A program made the translations under genes and the position numbers. The notes under the pieces were generated by a model. It had not been told where the DNA came from. It worked only from the letters and a program-made list of their open reading frames with translations, and did no database searches. 64,000 bases of DNA from Punica granatum (lineage: Eukaryota > Streptophyta > Magnoliopsida > Myrtales > Lythraceae), in contig NC_045128.1 in the NCBI RefSeq assembly GCF_007655135.1, positions 30,164,811 to 30,228,810 on the forward strand, read 5' to 3'. Positions 10,971-22,578 of this stretch are shown here, in pieces. Numbering within the stretch: position 1 is the stretch's first letter; the number at the start of each line of letters is the position of its first letter.

Positions 10971-12415
10971 AATGTATTGCCAACATCAAATGGCATTTTG
11001 CAAGAATGCCTATGACACTTAAAAGCAAAAAATGACCTTCACTTACGAAAAAAGGTATACAATTTGGTTAGTAAGCAAACATGATTATGCGAATTTATCA
11101 GTTAAATGTAGCTTCGAAGCATGCTTATATTTTTCAATCTCGATTTTAATTGGTTCTGCTTTGGATAAAGGGAGAAATCCAGTTTGGTCTCACTTTCCCT
11201 TACATTTTAGTCCATTCCAATTCACCGCAATTCTTTTAATTAAGACCACTAAATTCGGAATAAAATCAGCGGTTTTTTTCCTCCTATATATGTAATTGTG
11301 CACATATTTGAAACAGGAACCAGTCCTCAGCGTTTTACTATAATTTTATTAGCTATTTTACAATTTTCATTGACAATTATACGGTCATAAGATTATCAAG
11401 ACTTTGTATGGATCTTTCAATTTTTTGAATTGATCGTTAAAATGATAAAATTTCTTGTGTCATCTCAATTAATTAATAAAAGAATATTTACTTAAAATGA
11501 AGTTGCACATAGTGCAGGCATCTAATACAAACTCATTTACATCTAATACAGCCGTATGTAATGCAATTTGGCCTTATTTGATACTCTAATTGAATTGGAT
11601 GAAAATTGCCCACAAAAAAAAAAAGAAGAAGAAGAAGAATTTACTGGAAACTGAAATATGAGTTATTTTTCAGTTTATTTATATTATTCAACAATTAAAA
11701 AAACAAAGGAAAGGTGGAGTCTCTATTTTTTAGTACTCATCCAATCTCCGTACCAAACCATGTCACACGATAAGTGTATTTTGATAAATGGTTAGCACGA
11801 AAAGATTATTTAAACGATCAATTTTTGTATTTGACTTCTATCAGTTTCCTTGGTTCAAGCGGGGGAGCCGTGCTGTCGGTGACTTTATTGCACAATTCAT
11901 TTTCCGCTAAATCTTCAACGGATAATTATGTCATCTTGCTCTTTGGAAAACATTTCTTGAAATTTAAATTCCAAACGTGAAAAATTGATCGTTTTCATGC
12001 TATGTCTCCAAACACAGGAAAATAAACTTCTTTCCATGAAATCAATTTGCCTACAAATAGTTTTCTAGCAAAAAGACATTCACGTGAAACAAACAGAGCC
12101 AAATTTAGTTTAGGAACTATGGGATCCGTACTGCCCATCAAAATATTGACTGCACAACAAGCTTCAATGATTAATTGAATTTCTATCTGCTTTGGTTTGC
12201 TATACTTATAAGATAAATGAAGTTAAATCCATAATTTTAACTGATCATGTATAGGAATCCGATTGAAAACATAATGAATACGGCTAATACCATGGACAAC
12301 ACTCACCTCAATTCTAAGAGTGGGCCAATCCTAAAACCTGACTTGGTATCGACTTTTGATTGGGATGCTTTCATTAGCGTGCCTTAAATCTCATAATTAT
12401 ATTTTTCAGTGACAG
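10971..12415. other. Single-copy spacer between the two duplication copies
   Basis: No gene or clear transposon is recognised. Several short open frames (for example 11,032-11,295 and 11,774-11,980) have no recognisable domain and AT-rich codon content, and I treat them as chance. The sequence has no visible counterpart beyond 22,050. Confidence 0.5.
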
Positions 12416-12437
12416 GAAAGATTGTAAGTCCATTAAG

Positions 12438-13119
12438 GATTATTTTCCTCATTCTATTGCTGATCCTTATCGCTCTTCGAATGGTATCTGTAGCTGGTCT
12501 AATATAAGGAAGAGTCGTTCTCAAATCTCTTGGTCAACCTCACCTGCTGATTGGTTCAAAAGGAACGCCGATGGATCTTCTCATGACAAACCTAATCCCA
12601 CGGGTATTTGAGGTGTTCTCAAAGATTCAAAATGTCTTATTATCGGTCTATGCCCTTTTTCTTCTGGCATTATATATTCAAATCTTGCTGAGTTGCTTGC
12701 AATTAGACGTGCCCTGTAAAATCTCCGCTTCGAACTTCATTTTCCTCTGTTCCTCTCTCATCATTGAGTCGGATCCCTAAATTGATTTATCTTGGATTAC
12801 TAAAGCTACCGATTCACCATGGAAATATTGGAGCATACTCTTGGACATTTGGTTGTCTACTACTTTAGTTCGGTACAAACACTCTCCTAGAGAATCCAAT
12901 ATTTTGCGGACTGTTTAGCCAAATCGTGTGTTAGTAGGCCTTCGGATTTTATCACCTAGTTGCAGGGGTTGTCTTGTATCTCTTTTGTAAGTATCTCCCT
13001 GTGCTTTCTCTTGTTTGTGATTGTAGGGATTGTTTCTAATCTTTTTGTAGACCTTTTGTGATTTTCGCCTTGTAAGATCACCTTTATTAATGAAATTTGA
13101 ATGAATTATAAAAAAAAAA
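12438..13119 (+). mobile_element. 5'-truncated LINE with RNase H remnant (copy B)
   Basis: This is the homologue of 1-723: decayed RNase H coding (WFKRNADGSSHDK..., ELLAIRRAL, PRESN/DCLAKS-like end) followed by the same 3' untranslated region and an A run at 13,110-13,119. A probable target-site duplication brackets it: AAGATTGTAAGTCCATTAAGG at about 12,417-12,437 and AAGGATTGTAATTCCAATATAGG just after the tail. The repeats have diverged slightly, so the insertion is not young. Confidence 0.75.
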
Positions 13120-14685
13120 GAAGGATTGTAATTCCAATATAGGATTGTGCAACAGCATTGCACTCCTTTGACAAGAGTGGTTGTATTATATATCTAATTA
13201 TTATATCTATTCAACAATTATCAGATCCCCAAAAATTAGGGTTAATTTGTTTGCTGAAAAAAAATGGTGGAGGTTGGGAGATTCCTTTCGTTTTCGTCCA
13301 ACTTTATCATCACCTGAATTGCCAAAGCTTCCTCATGTGAACAAAACAAAAGAAAGCAAGGAAAGCTAATCCTGGGAATTTCAGGGTTTTAGATTTTTGG
13401 GGTTTTAATTAGTAATGCGAATTTTAAGTGACTTGTTTTAAAGAATAAAAGAAAAGGCATATTAAATATGCAACTTTGCCTCAAAAGATCAGCGTCTCTC
13501 TTCATCATGAGACACATTAAAAGTCTAATTTTATTTTTATAAATAAGTCTAATTTACGATATATAAGAGATGATCTTGGTATTCGTTCTTGTCATATTTT
13601 TCACTCTAGAGAAATAAATTCCTTTTTTGCGGTAAGCCTAGAGAAATAAATTATGATCTGTCGTCATTTGGATTCTACCCATATGACCAACGGAGTGTTG
13701 GGAAATCAATTAAAGAAATGTATCAGTTATTTGCTTATTTCTTAATTTATATGTTTCTCTTTTGTGTTTTATCGTTGGCTCTTCTACTTCCACTTGAAAA
13801 AAAGTCTGAAACATGGATAGGTCATGTTTCTCCATAACTTTGCGCAGCCAACCAGGAATCGATGTAATTGAATAAAGCCGTCTATTAGATCAAAGGGAAC
13901 AACCCAAATGAATTCTGATTAGAAAACGAGAAAAGGGGAAACTTAATCAATTTACTCGATTTATTTATGAGTGAAATACATAATGACCACACACAGTACG
14001 TGACACGACATTATTAATAGTAATAACAACATTGCAGCAATATAAATATCTATATGCATACATACGTATATATACTTGTGATAATAATTAATGATAAGCT
14101 GATAATTCCCTATCCCACTCTCCATGAAGAAAAAGAAGAAGAAGATGACGACGATGATACTTAAGAAGACGAAGATGATGATGACAACAATGACGACGAC
14201 AAAGAGGGCCCATCACTTTATTACAAATGAAACATGAAATGGGCATGTATGCAACAGACAGGGAAACAACTACTATTACTCTTTCATGGTTAGCGCGTTC
14301 CTTTTTTTTTTTTATCTTTTTTCTTTTAGGATTATTATTCATTACCGGTCTGTCCGGAATCCGCCGTTGGAGTGGAACACACACAGTGACAGAGAGAGAT
14401 GAGCTTCTCAACCAGGAGCTTAAAGATCTTGACCTTGACCTGTCCTCTCTTCGGCGGAAGCCTCGCCTCTGGAAGGTTCTTATTTGGGGTTTCAATCTCA
14501 TCCCTCTTCCCCATTGCTCTTGATTATTAATCTCCTCTCCTCTCTTCTTCTCTGAACTGTGAAGAAGAAGAAGAGGAAGAAGAAGAAGAGAGAGAGAGAT
14601 TCGAATGAAGATTGAGGACAGTGGAGAAGTTCCGACGATGACTATATTTAAAGATCAGGAGGGGGAGGGCGTGCGTGTCAGACAA

Positions 14686-14793
14686 GATTATGCACATGTA
14701 AGAACTCGGAAGAAAAACCCTAGCTATATTTCTACACGTGATTATGCACATATAAGAACTCGGAAGAAAAACCCTAGCTATATTTCTACTCTA
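14686..14793 (+). repeat. 54-bp tandem duplication
   Basis: Two adjacent units, 14,686-14,739 and 14,740-14,793, both read GATTATGCACAT(G/A)TAAGA... and differ at only a few bases. Copy A has one unit (about 2,544-2,594). The unit is a multiple of three, so it does not break the short open frame it lies in, but I see no sign that this frame is a gene. Confidence 0.85.
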
Positions 14794-15080
14794 TTGAACG
14801 TGAACTGGCAAGCCAAAGGAAATTTCCTCTCTCTCTTATGTCATATCTCCTCCTCTCTCTCTCTATCTCTTATGTCATATCTCCTGTATCATATCTAGAG
14901 ACTGTAACCACGATCATACACATCTTAACACAAAGTATCTTGTCCCACCCGAAATAAATATGAAGTATATCTTATGAATGAGGATATATAAACAACCTCC
15001 TGTTTAAAATCAATAACGGATGGGAGACCTGAGGATCACTGGGTTCAAAGTACGATTTTTTTTTCCTTTCTATTTTTTTT

Positions 15081-15946
15081 AGAGTAAATAATACTTTGCA
15101 CCCCCACCTTTAGGCCTAGTAGTGAAGTACCCCCGACCCTTTAAAATTTTGCATTACACCACCTGACCTATTTAACAAGAAGCATACCATTACCCTGGCT
15201 ACCTTCCCAGCCATTTTTTGGCCAAAATTAATTTATTATCAATATATTAAATTATTTAAAATGTAAAAACTTGAAAATTAGGTGGAAAGAAGACAAAAGT
15301 ACCTAAGACAAAGAGGAAGAGGTGAGACCTCGGAAGAACAAAACAATGAGCTAAACATAATCTGGAATTTGTTCAGACAAGCCCAAAGGTGAGATCTTTT
15401 ATTGAATTAGAGACTCATAGGACTTCCCAACGACGAACAACTCCGAGACCGACTTGATCCAAAGCGAGACCTTTTCTGTGTCAAAATGTTGAATGGCCAT
15501 GGAGGAAAAAGACCTTGATGGAGATTTTACAAGGATGAAGAAGAAAACATTGGGATTGATTTTGTGGTGGAGATCTTTGGGATTCAGGTGGAGAAAGGGA
15601 TAGCTCGTGAGATTATTAGGGGGGAAGCAGAGAATGAATGTTCTATTGAATGAATAAAATAACTCAATTCTCTTTTCCTTTGATGTTTCCATGTCAAAAA
15701 ATGAAGGTAGGAGAAGATTTTTTTAAAAAATTTTTAATTTTTTTAATTTTTTGAAATTATTTTTTCAAAATCTGAATCAATAGATTAATATAATTGAAGT
15801 TTTGGCTAGAAAAGTGACCGGAAAAGTAATCGGGTTGCACTTTGCTTCTTTTTGTATAGGTCGGGTGGCGTAGTACAAAATTCTAAAGGTTGGGGGGTAC
15901 TTTACCACTAGGATTAAAGGTGAGAGTGTTAATTGCATTTTACCCT
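15081..15946. mobile_element. MULE-like non-autonomous element, 866 bp
   Basis: Long terminal inverted repeats: the left end AGAGTAAATAATACTTTGCA and the reverse complement of the right end AGGGTAAAATGCAATTAACA continue to match through CACCTTTA..CCTAGT...AAGTACCCCC for about 100 bases. Copy A at about 2,920 has the empty site inside a poly-T tract, which hides the exact target duplication. An interior minus-strand open frame (15,399-15,692, 97 codons) has no recognisable domain. Confidence 0.8.
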
Positions 15947-16110
15947 TTTTTTTATTATAAGGAAAAATTATAGCTTAATAAGGATAGAGGGAGGCAAATA
16001 AAGGGATATCGGATCCCTATTTGAAAGTACTAATACATTAAGTCTCGTTTCTCACGGACTCCATTATTAACAAAACCATATTATAAAAACAATTTTTAGT
16101 TTAATATAAT

Positions 16111-16260
16111 ATTTTTTTATTATAAGGAAGGCCCATGACCTATTACAATAAAAATAGAAATTTTAATATTTAGTAAAATGACACAGGTAGTTTCACTGTA
16201 TATTGAATCCGAAACCACTTGATTACTAGGCGAAAGCGGGTGCCACTGTGCTATACCCTC
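16111..16260 (-). mobile_element. tRNA-derived SINE (copy B of 3079-3227)
   Basis: Minus-strand SINE with A-box-like TAGCACAGTGGCACCCG and B-box-like GGTTTCGGATTCAA. It matches the copy A element, so it was present before the duplication. The B box is better preserved here than in copy A. Confidence 0.65.
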
Positions 16261-16414
16261 TTTTTTCGGTTACAAAGGAGGTCCAAGGCCTAATACAACG
16301 AAAGAGAAATTTCAAATCACAAATAACTAATAAAGGAGCATGGGTAATCTCATTAGATATTGAACCTGCGATATCTAAGTCAACAGGCAATGGCGTGTGT
16401 CACTGCGCTACACT
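16261..16414 (-). mobile_element. tRNA-derived SINE (copy B of 3228-3384)
   Basis: Minus-strand SINE with A-box-like TAGCGCAGTGACACACG and B-box-like GCAGGTTCAATA. Orientation and spacing to its neighbour are the same as in copy A. Confidence 0.65.
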
Positions 16415-16618
16415 CTCTCCATCATCTTCGTCAATTTCTTTGTCGTTCTTTAAGTCTCCCGAGACTCACAAATCTCCAAGTCTCCATGGTTGAATGAGAG
16501 ACACCTCGATCAACATGGTGTTTGATAGGAAATTTTGAATTATAATCGCCGACTGCAAAAGTGATGCTCCTTTGGGCAAGTTAATGGGTGATTATAAAAA
16601 GTGATCGTAATCAAAAGA

Positions 16619-16770
16619 GGGTGTAGTGCAGTGGTGCACGCCATTATCTAGTAACCAAAATGTTCCAAATTCTATATTCAGTGGGACTACTGGCCAATGC
16701 CCCTTTATTAGCTATTATGATTTTTATTTTCATTATACTAGGCCTATTGGCCTCCTTTGTATTAAAAAAA
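16619..16770 (+). mobile_element. tRNA-derived SINE (copy B of 3585-3738)
   Basis: Plus-strand SINE with A-box-like TAGTGCAGTGGTGCACG, the B-box position reading ATGTTCCAAATTC, and an A-rich tail after TTTGTATT. It completes the shared three-SINE cluster. Confidence 0.6.
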
Positions 16771-17610
16771 AGTAGTCGTTCTTATTCTCTATCAATCATC
16801 TAATTTGATTGGAGAAGTTATTAAATTAGTATTCTCTAATTACCTTCAAACTTATTATGACATCAACAATAATTCTAGTAATTTTGTTTCAGTAATAACT
16901 TTTCCAAACTATAATTCGTGTTATCTGTGAAAAGCTTGCTTTGTAATATATATCCGCTCAGTACAGTGGTGATCAACTCAACTAAGATTAGTAAAAACAA
17001 GCCTATTTCCTTTAATCAAGCTTTAAAATCTTCTATACATTGGAACATGGTTCAGTGTGAAAATAGAATCCATCTAATTCCCAGTTTTAGAATGTTTTTG
17101 GTAGCTAGATCGGATTTGGTGGAGGATAGGATCCGAGAAATTCTTATCTTGTGATTGGAGGAAAGGATTAAATGAACTACCCATAAACATGGCAACTCAA
17201 AAAGCAAAATGGGTATGCTTATATTAGGTTGAAATTAGGGGGAATCAAGACAATAATTTGTGCCCGAGGACAGAAATACATATTCTTGGTTTGTCTTCGG
17301 ATTAATTTACAGAGTGAAGGTGGTCAGCAACCTCGCCAGGACAGTGATGGCTGGCTTCAGATCCCACCGCTTGCTGGCAACCATGACCTTTCTTTCCCTC
17401 TCTGGTTGAATCTTGCAAAGTCAATCATTATTGCTAGATAACACACGTACCAACCTACTATTACAATAAGTTTGTTTCTTTTTTCTTGTGCACATTTCTC
17501 TCCAAGAAAGAGAAGGACCAATTTCCCTTTCTAACTACTCGGTTCTCAACTTCGAATTTTTTGCTCACTCAAACATCTGAATTTAGTGGAGAAATTGAAT
17601 TTTCTTGATG

Positions 17611-18312
17611 AGAGGGAAAGAAGTGTTTGAGTCCGGGTACTCCGTTTTTTTTACGATACCCGGACCCTACCCTTTAAGGAACATATTTCATGATTTTGAA
17701 ACCGAACCCTACTCTGTTGAGTTCTGAAACCGGAACCTACCCGGAATCTGTATTATACCACAAATTCTGGGTACCATGTTGGAACTTGTAAATTTTTTTA
17801 TCTTGCTAAATAAAATCGAAAATGTCTCATCCATAATCAGTAATAACGCAAAACAGAATGTCGACATACATTTAGATTGATCCACAATACATCTACAACA
17901 AAAATTAATATGTCTCATCAATCCATCCATAAAACTAAACATCCGTAATACAATTAGGCCTCACCGATGACACACCGAGGTCATCGAACCAAAGCTGCCG
18001 ACGATAAGGAATACAAAGCTTCCACCGAGAGAGAGAGAGAGAGAGAGTGAGTGAGAGAGAGCGTAAAGTAAAAGGGAGAAATATATCTAAATATAATTAT
18101 GAAAAATTATTATCGAGTCTAAGTACCGATTCCGGTTCTGGTTTTGGGTATCCTATATGCAGGAACTGGAACCGGAATCGGAACCTGTTTTCACCGATTC
18201 CTTATTTTAATACCCGGATCTTACCCTAATTTCAATACGAGCTACCCGGACCTTACCCTAAAAAATAGGTTCCAACCGGTTCCGGGTATATCCGGTATCC
18301 GTGCATACCCCT
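17611..18312 (-). mobile_element. hAT-like non-autonomous element (about 700 bp)
   Basis: It interrupts sequence that is continuous in copy A (GGGAAAGACCGATGGATTGG at about 4,604). Read on the minus strand it starts CTAGGGGTATGCACGGATACC, the same end motif as the element at 6749, and both ends are rich in CCGG/GGAACC subterminal repeats. The left end (AAGTGTTTGAGTCCGGGTAC) is a decayed match. Flanks AGGGAAAG and AGGAAAAA suggest an 8-bp target duplication, as expected for hAT. No transposase is seen, and I do not recognise the interior (17,800-18,060). Confidence 0.65.
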
Positions 18313-19735
18313 AGGAAAAACCGATGGATTGGAGCATCGCCTTTTTTAAGTGTGCATCTTTCCATATTTGTCTTTGGTTTTGGTGCTTGTCTCTCTCGAT
18401 TTGAAAATAAGATATATCTATGTGGGAATAATGATCAAATTAAAATCATTAAGTTGCACGCGAATTACATAAAAATTTTATGGCCTTGTTTACTTTAAGA
18501 AAATTTTCATGAAAAATGAAAAACCTTAAAATATGTGTTACCTACTTAAAATGAAGAACAAATTTTTAGGAAAAGAGATTTTTCTAATTCTCCAAATTCA
18601 AAGTAATTTAGAGAAGTACTTTTAATAGTTTTCCAGTTTTCTTCTCTTTAATTGGAAGGTTCTTTATCAATCATTTTTTTCTTTTTAAATTATATCAATT
18701 ATCCTCCCTTTAATTGGAAAGTCTCCAATGCTTATTAGATGTCGAATAAAAGATTGAAAGTTCTAAATTTTGAATTTGTAAACATGATTTCTCAATTATT
18801 TTTAGATAAATAAATTTATGAAAGGAGAAGAAAAATGAAAAAAAAAAGACTTTTCTAAAAGTAAACATGCTCTATAGTTTTCTAGAAGAAGATCTCTCAC
18901 ATGTAATGCCCGAAATTTTAACAGAGCCAGAAAAAGAATTTTGAATGAATAGAAGGCTCATTAATATATTAACCATTTTATTATACATAGACTAGGCTAT
19001 TGAACATATGCGTTGTATGGGTTTTGTAAAAAAAAGTTCATTATGAAACATTAGATATTAAAAAATTATTAATATTGATCTATAGTTTATATTAATATAT
19101 AGAAAAATTGTTTTTATACTATATAAACTTTAATACGACAAATTTCATACCCGTGCGAGATAAAATTAGTTTAAGAGCTCATAAGCAAATCGTTCATATA
19201 AAACATTTCATATACATCATCTCAATTATCAGTTTAATTTATAAAAAAAATCATAAAATCCAAAAAATACAAAATTCCTAACTATTGAAAGAAATATTAA
19301 TAATCATAAAGTCCATAAAAATTTTTATATTAAGTATTCGCAATTGTCTTTTCCCACTCATATTTCATGTATTAATTTTTGTAAATCTGAATAATTTAAG
19401 ATAAAATGACTAATCATTTCAATGGGAGATTAACTTAATTTAACTTTTACGAGGCTAATAATGATTATTATAATTAACTCAGGAAGGTTTAATAATTCTT
19501 AATTTCTTTAAAATTATGTATATTTATTTACTAATAAAATAGAAATTGATTATAAAATAATAATAAGTAATTAGAATTCTTCTTTAATGTTTATTTTGGA
19601 TATATTTTCTTTAATTACAATAATAAGTAATATTATTCAATTTCTATATAACATATTAATTTATTAAGACATCTACTATTCTACCATTATTTATTAGAGA
19701 TTTACAATTTAACCATATTTAATAGGGCGGGAAAC

Positions 19736-19738
<3 letters not shown>

Positions 19739-19771
<33 letters not shown>
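19739..19771. repeat. (TA)n microsatellite
   Basis: TA dinucleotide tract inside copy B. The copy A counterpart (about 6,010-6,025) is far shorter (ATAATTTTTTATATGG). Confidence 0.9.
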
Positions 19772-19775
<4 letters not shown>

Positions 19776-20094
19776 TAGACCGGGAATAAAAGCCGAGTCT
19801 GACATGACATTTTGAGCTCGGCTCCGTATACAATAATCGGGAGGTCAAATCTAGTTCTCCATCGGGCCAATGTAACCACATGTTTCATCACTTTAGAGGC
19901 GACCAGTGAGGTTGACATAATTGTGCCGCATGCTGGATAGATTAGTCTTAAAGTGTGCAAATCATTTTCCATGTAATTACATCGGTATTAGTAGAATTCC
20001 CCTTTAATACTTTTTAATCGCCCAAGTTTGTAATATATTGGTCGATGAGTTTTCATAATGTGGATCCCTGATATATGTTTAAATTCTAGAGAAG

Positions 20095-20990
20095 CTTGCC
20101 TTTCACACTACTAATATTTTGGCTTATTGAAATAAAATCTAGCTACCTATGATAATGACAAATCACAAACTCTGGTTGTACAGACAAGGTACTATATTAA
20201 AGATTATAATGCACTACAATCAGATCAAATCCAATCCTGTTAGCCATTAGAGTAATCTATAACGAAAGAAGGGAAACATTAAGATTAAATTGATACAAGA
20301 ACAAAGATTTGTGCCTTCATTTTACGTCGCAGTTGTGTTGATTGTACTGAAAAAGTTCGGAAAACAAGAATGGAACTGCACTTAAACAATATTGGGAAGT
20401 ACACGATATAAACCTTTTCAATTAATTAGACAAAACTTATAAAAAAAATAGATTAATGAGATAGTACTATTAAGCCACAAGTGCAATATCTAAAAGAAGA
20501 AATACATCGAGCCTGTCCAATCAGCATTGATCATCATTATTTAGTAATTGGTAGTTAATTTGCTATGAAGATTCATTATTTTTTTTTCAATCAACTAAAT
20601 TACAAGCAACTCTTTAAGATGGTATAAACCATGAAAAATAAAATGAATGAACTCTTCTATAAAATAATCCAAATACGGCACGACAATCAAGACAATTCAG
20701 CAAGCAGTTCTTTGTATTCCAAACTCTTTGAACCCAGTGATCCAAATGAAAATGACACGATACACTCGGTACGGCATCAAACGTCAATAAAAATTATATC
20801 CAACAAGCAAGATCCATTTATGAGACCGCTATGAGCCATCTTATGTGCAATCCAAAAAGTATAGGATGATTTAATTCAGAAAATGAAAGATAGTGTTTCA
20901 TGTCAATGTGAAAGCTTATTCTCTCCAAACAACACGAGCAAAAAGACGATACATAACGGTGCATGCATATGAAGATATAAGTGCACATGT
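20095..20990. other. Copy-B-specific spacer
   Basis: The sequence replaces the transposon-filled 6,395-9,385 of copy A, with no visible similarity to it. No gene or repeat structure is recognised; short open frames at 20,631-20,834 and 20,818-21,036 overlap on opposite strands and carry no known domain. It may be closer to the ancestral state of the locus, but this cannot be decided from the window. Confidence 0.4.
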
Positions 20991-22282
20991 TATTAAGGCA
21001 AGTTTTGGCTCGGTTACAACCAGCGCACATCATCATGAAGGCACTTGATGGAATTTTAACCGTTTTCTACTTTGCAACTTGGATGATCTTGACATTCACG
21101 CACCCCACTTAAGGGGACCGATCGAAGAGATACCTTGTATCATATTGCTCCTAATTTGCTTTTATTAACTACTTGTACAGATCGTTATTGGAGTTTCCCT
21201 TTTTTTCTTTTTACTCCTTGCTTTTTCATAGTCATCTATTGCTGCAAACAACATAGATATGTGTACTACTCGAGATAGTTTCGTCCTCTCTTTCTCTTTT
21301 ACAAAAGTTGAATACCATTCAGTTTGCTCCTTTGCCTTTTAGAATTTCTTCAATTTCATCAAACAATTTTGCTTCATTCAATCAAGACCTTATATGTTGA
21401 TACTTTGTAATTGTAATGACATGTATTAGATGTAGTCTTGATGTGGGTTCAATATTTATTTTTTGTGTCCGTGAAAGTAAATCGATTATTTTCCGTAACA
21501 GATATGAAATTAAGGATAAAATTGGATATCTGTAAAATGATTGTGGTTTTCTTTTCTTTTTCCCTCCCTTTTTGCTCGTTTTGGCCTCGTACCTTTGGTT
21601 ATTTTTATTTTTTCATCTAGTTTTCTATTGAAAAGTCAAATTTTAGTCCTCAATTTTAGTTTTTTTTAGTTACATCCTAATTCTCTTCGTTTTTTAATCA
21701 TGTGCACTTCTCGGCACTACCCATTTTCTTCGCATTAATTGTATTATTAAATTTTTTGATAGAAAAATGAGAACAATGATATTTTTTAAACAAAAATTAT
21801 TTTCAAAAAAATTAAAATGAAAAAGAGGATGGAGATCTGAGAGGGAGAGAGGGGGCAAAATGATTAAAACAGTTTAGAAAAACTGTCAAGGGTATAGGAT
21901 GAAAATGAATAAAAAAAGTGGAAATAGATTAAAAATAAATAAGTTTATATATATGCAACAGTAAAATATGTAAAAAAACGAAAAAGAAGACATGGATAGA
22001 AAACATAGAAAAACCAGTGACCAGATGTATTGCCAACATTATTTATTTGTCAGTTTTGCTCCTAATTTTATGATTTCGACATATTTCCTTACGTTTTGGA
22101 GGAGGTTAGTATTGTTCTTTTCTATTAGTAGCTTGCATAAAATTTGAATTCCAAAGGTTTGGTTGTCGGAACTAATCGTATCTTGTTTTTCAAATAAACA
22201 GAACACTAACCATATTGCATTAATCCAGCCGTCCTTAAGTTGTATCTAACTGACGTATGATATATTTATAGACTTTATCCCC

Positions 22283-22292
22283 TCTATAAAAT
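22283..22292 (+). promoter_or_regulatory. TATA box of the cysteine-rich peptide gene
   Basis: TCTATAAAAT lies about 70 bases upstream of the ATG at 22,360, leaving a short leader. This is the normal place for a plant TATA box. Confidence 0.6.
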
Positions 22293-22359
22293 CTTCGTTT
22301 TCTGCCTCTGAAACTTCGTCGGAAGGAAAAAGGAATCACAAGAAGAAGGAAGAAATCAA

Positions 22360-22578
22360 ATGGCGACCAAGAAGACGATGTGCGCGACCTTTATCTTGGC
22401 AGTGGTCCTGATGGCCCTCGCTGCATCGAGCGAAGCTATCGGTTGCATGGACGACTGCATGCCGGAGTGCATGCAAGTCAAGGATGCAAACAACGACAAA
22501 TGCCGCGAAGCATGTGGAGGCTACTGTGATCAAACTGAGGGGTCCTCACTGGACCGATGCCATGCATGGGCTTGCTAA
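22360..22578 (+). CDS. Secreted 8-cysteine thionin-like peptide
   Basis: Single-exon gene for 72 residues. A basic start (MATKKT) and a hydrophobic core (about residues 8-22) ending in SSEA form a clear secretory signal peptide with predicted cleavage near residue 26. The mature ~46 residues hold eight cysteines spaced C-X3-C-X3-C-X10-C-X3-C-X3-C-X10-C-X4-C, mildly acidic overall. Such peptides are usually secreted defence or signalling molecules with disulphide-locked helices. The closest family I can suggest is plant thionin-like proteins, but the paired C-X3-C-X3-C blocks also recall helical-hairpin peptides, so the family is uncertain. Start chosen: first ATG after a TATA box, in AAATCAAATGGCG context. 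It lies 300 bases right of the duplication edge. Function is inferred only. Confidence 0.75.
   Translation: MATKKTMCATFILAVVLMALAASSEAIGCMDDCMPECMQVKDANNDKCREACGGYCDQTEGSSLDRCHAWAC

Larger units (their letters stand above)
12485..22049 (+). repeat. Large segmental duplication, copy B
   Basis: Direct counterpart of copy A, with offset growing from about 12,400 to 13,700 because of insertions. Copy B alone carries an 866-bp MULE-like element (15,081), a ~700-bp hAT-like element (17,611), a longer TA tract (19,739) and a 54-bp tandem duplication (14,686). The segment 20,095-20,990 has no counterpart in copy A. Homology ends at about 22,049, some 300 bases before the thionin-like gene. No intact gene is recognised inside. 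Confidence 0.85.

Noticed and set aside
14088..14501. Minus-strand 137-codon open frame in copy B
   Set aside because: It is low-complexity (Arg/Ser, His, Leu runs read from trinucleotide repeats), overlaps a different open frame on the plus strand and is not kept open in copy A.
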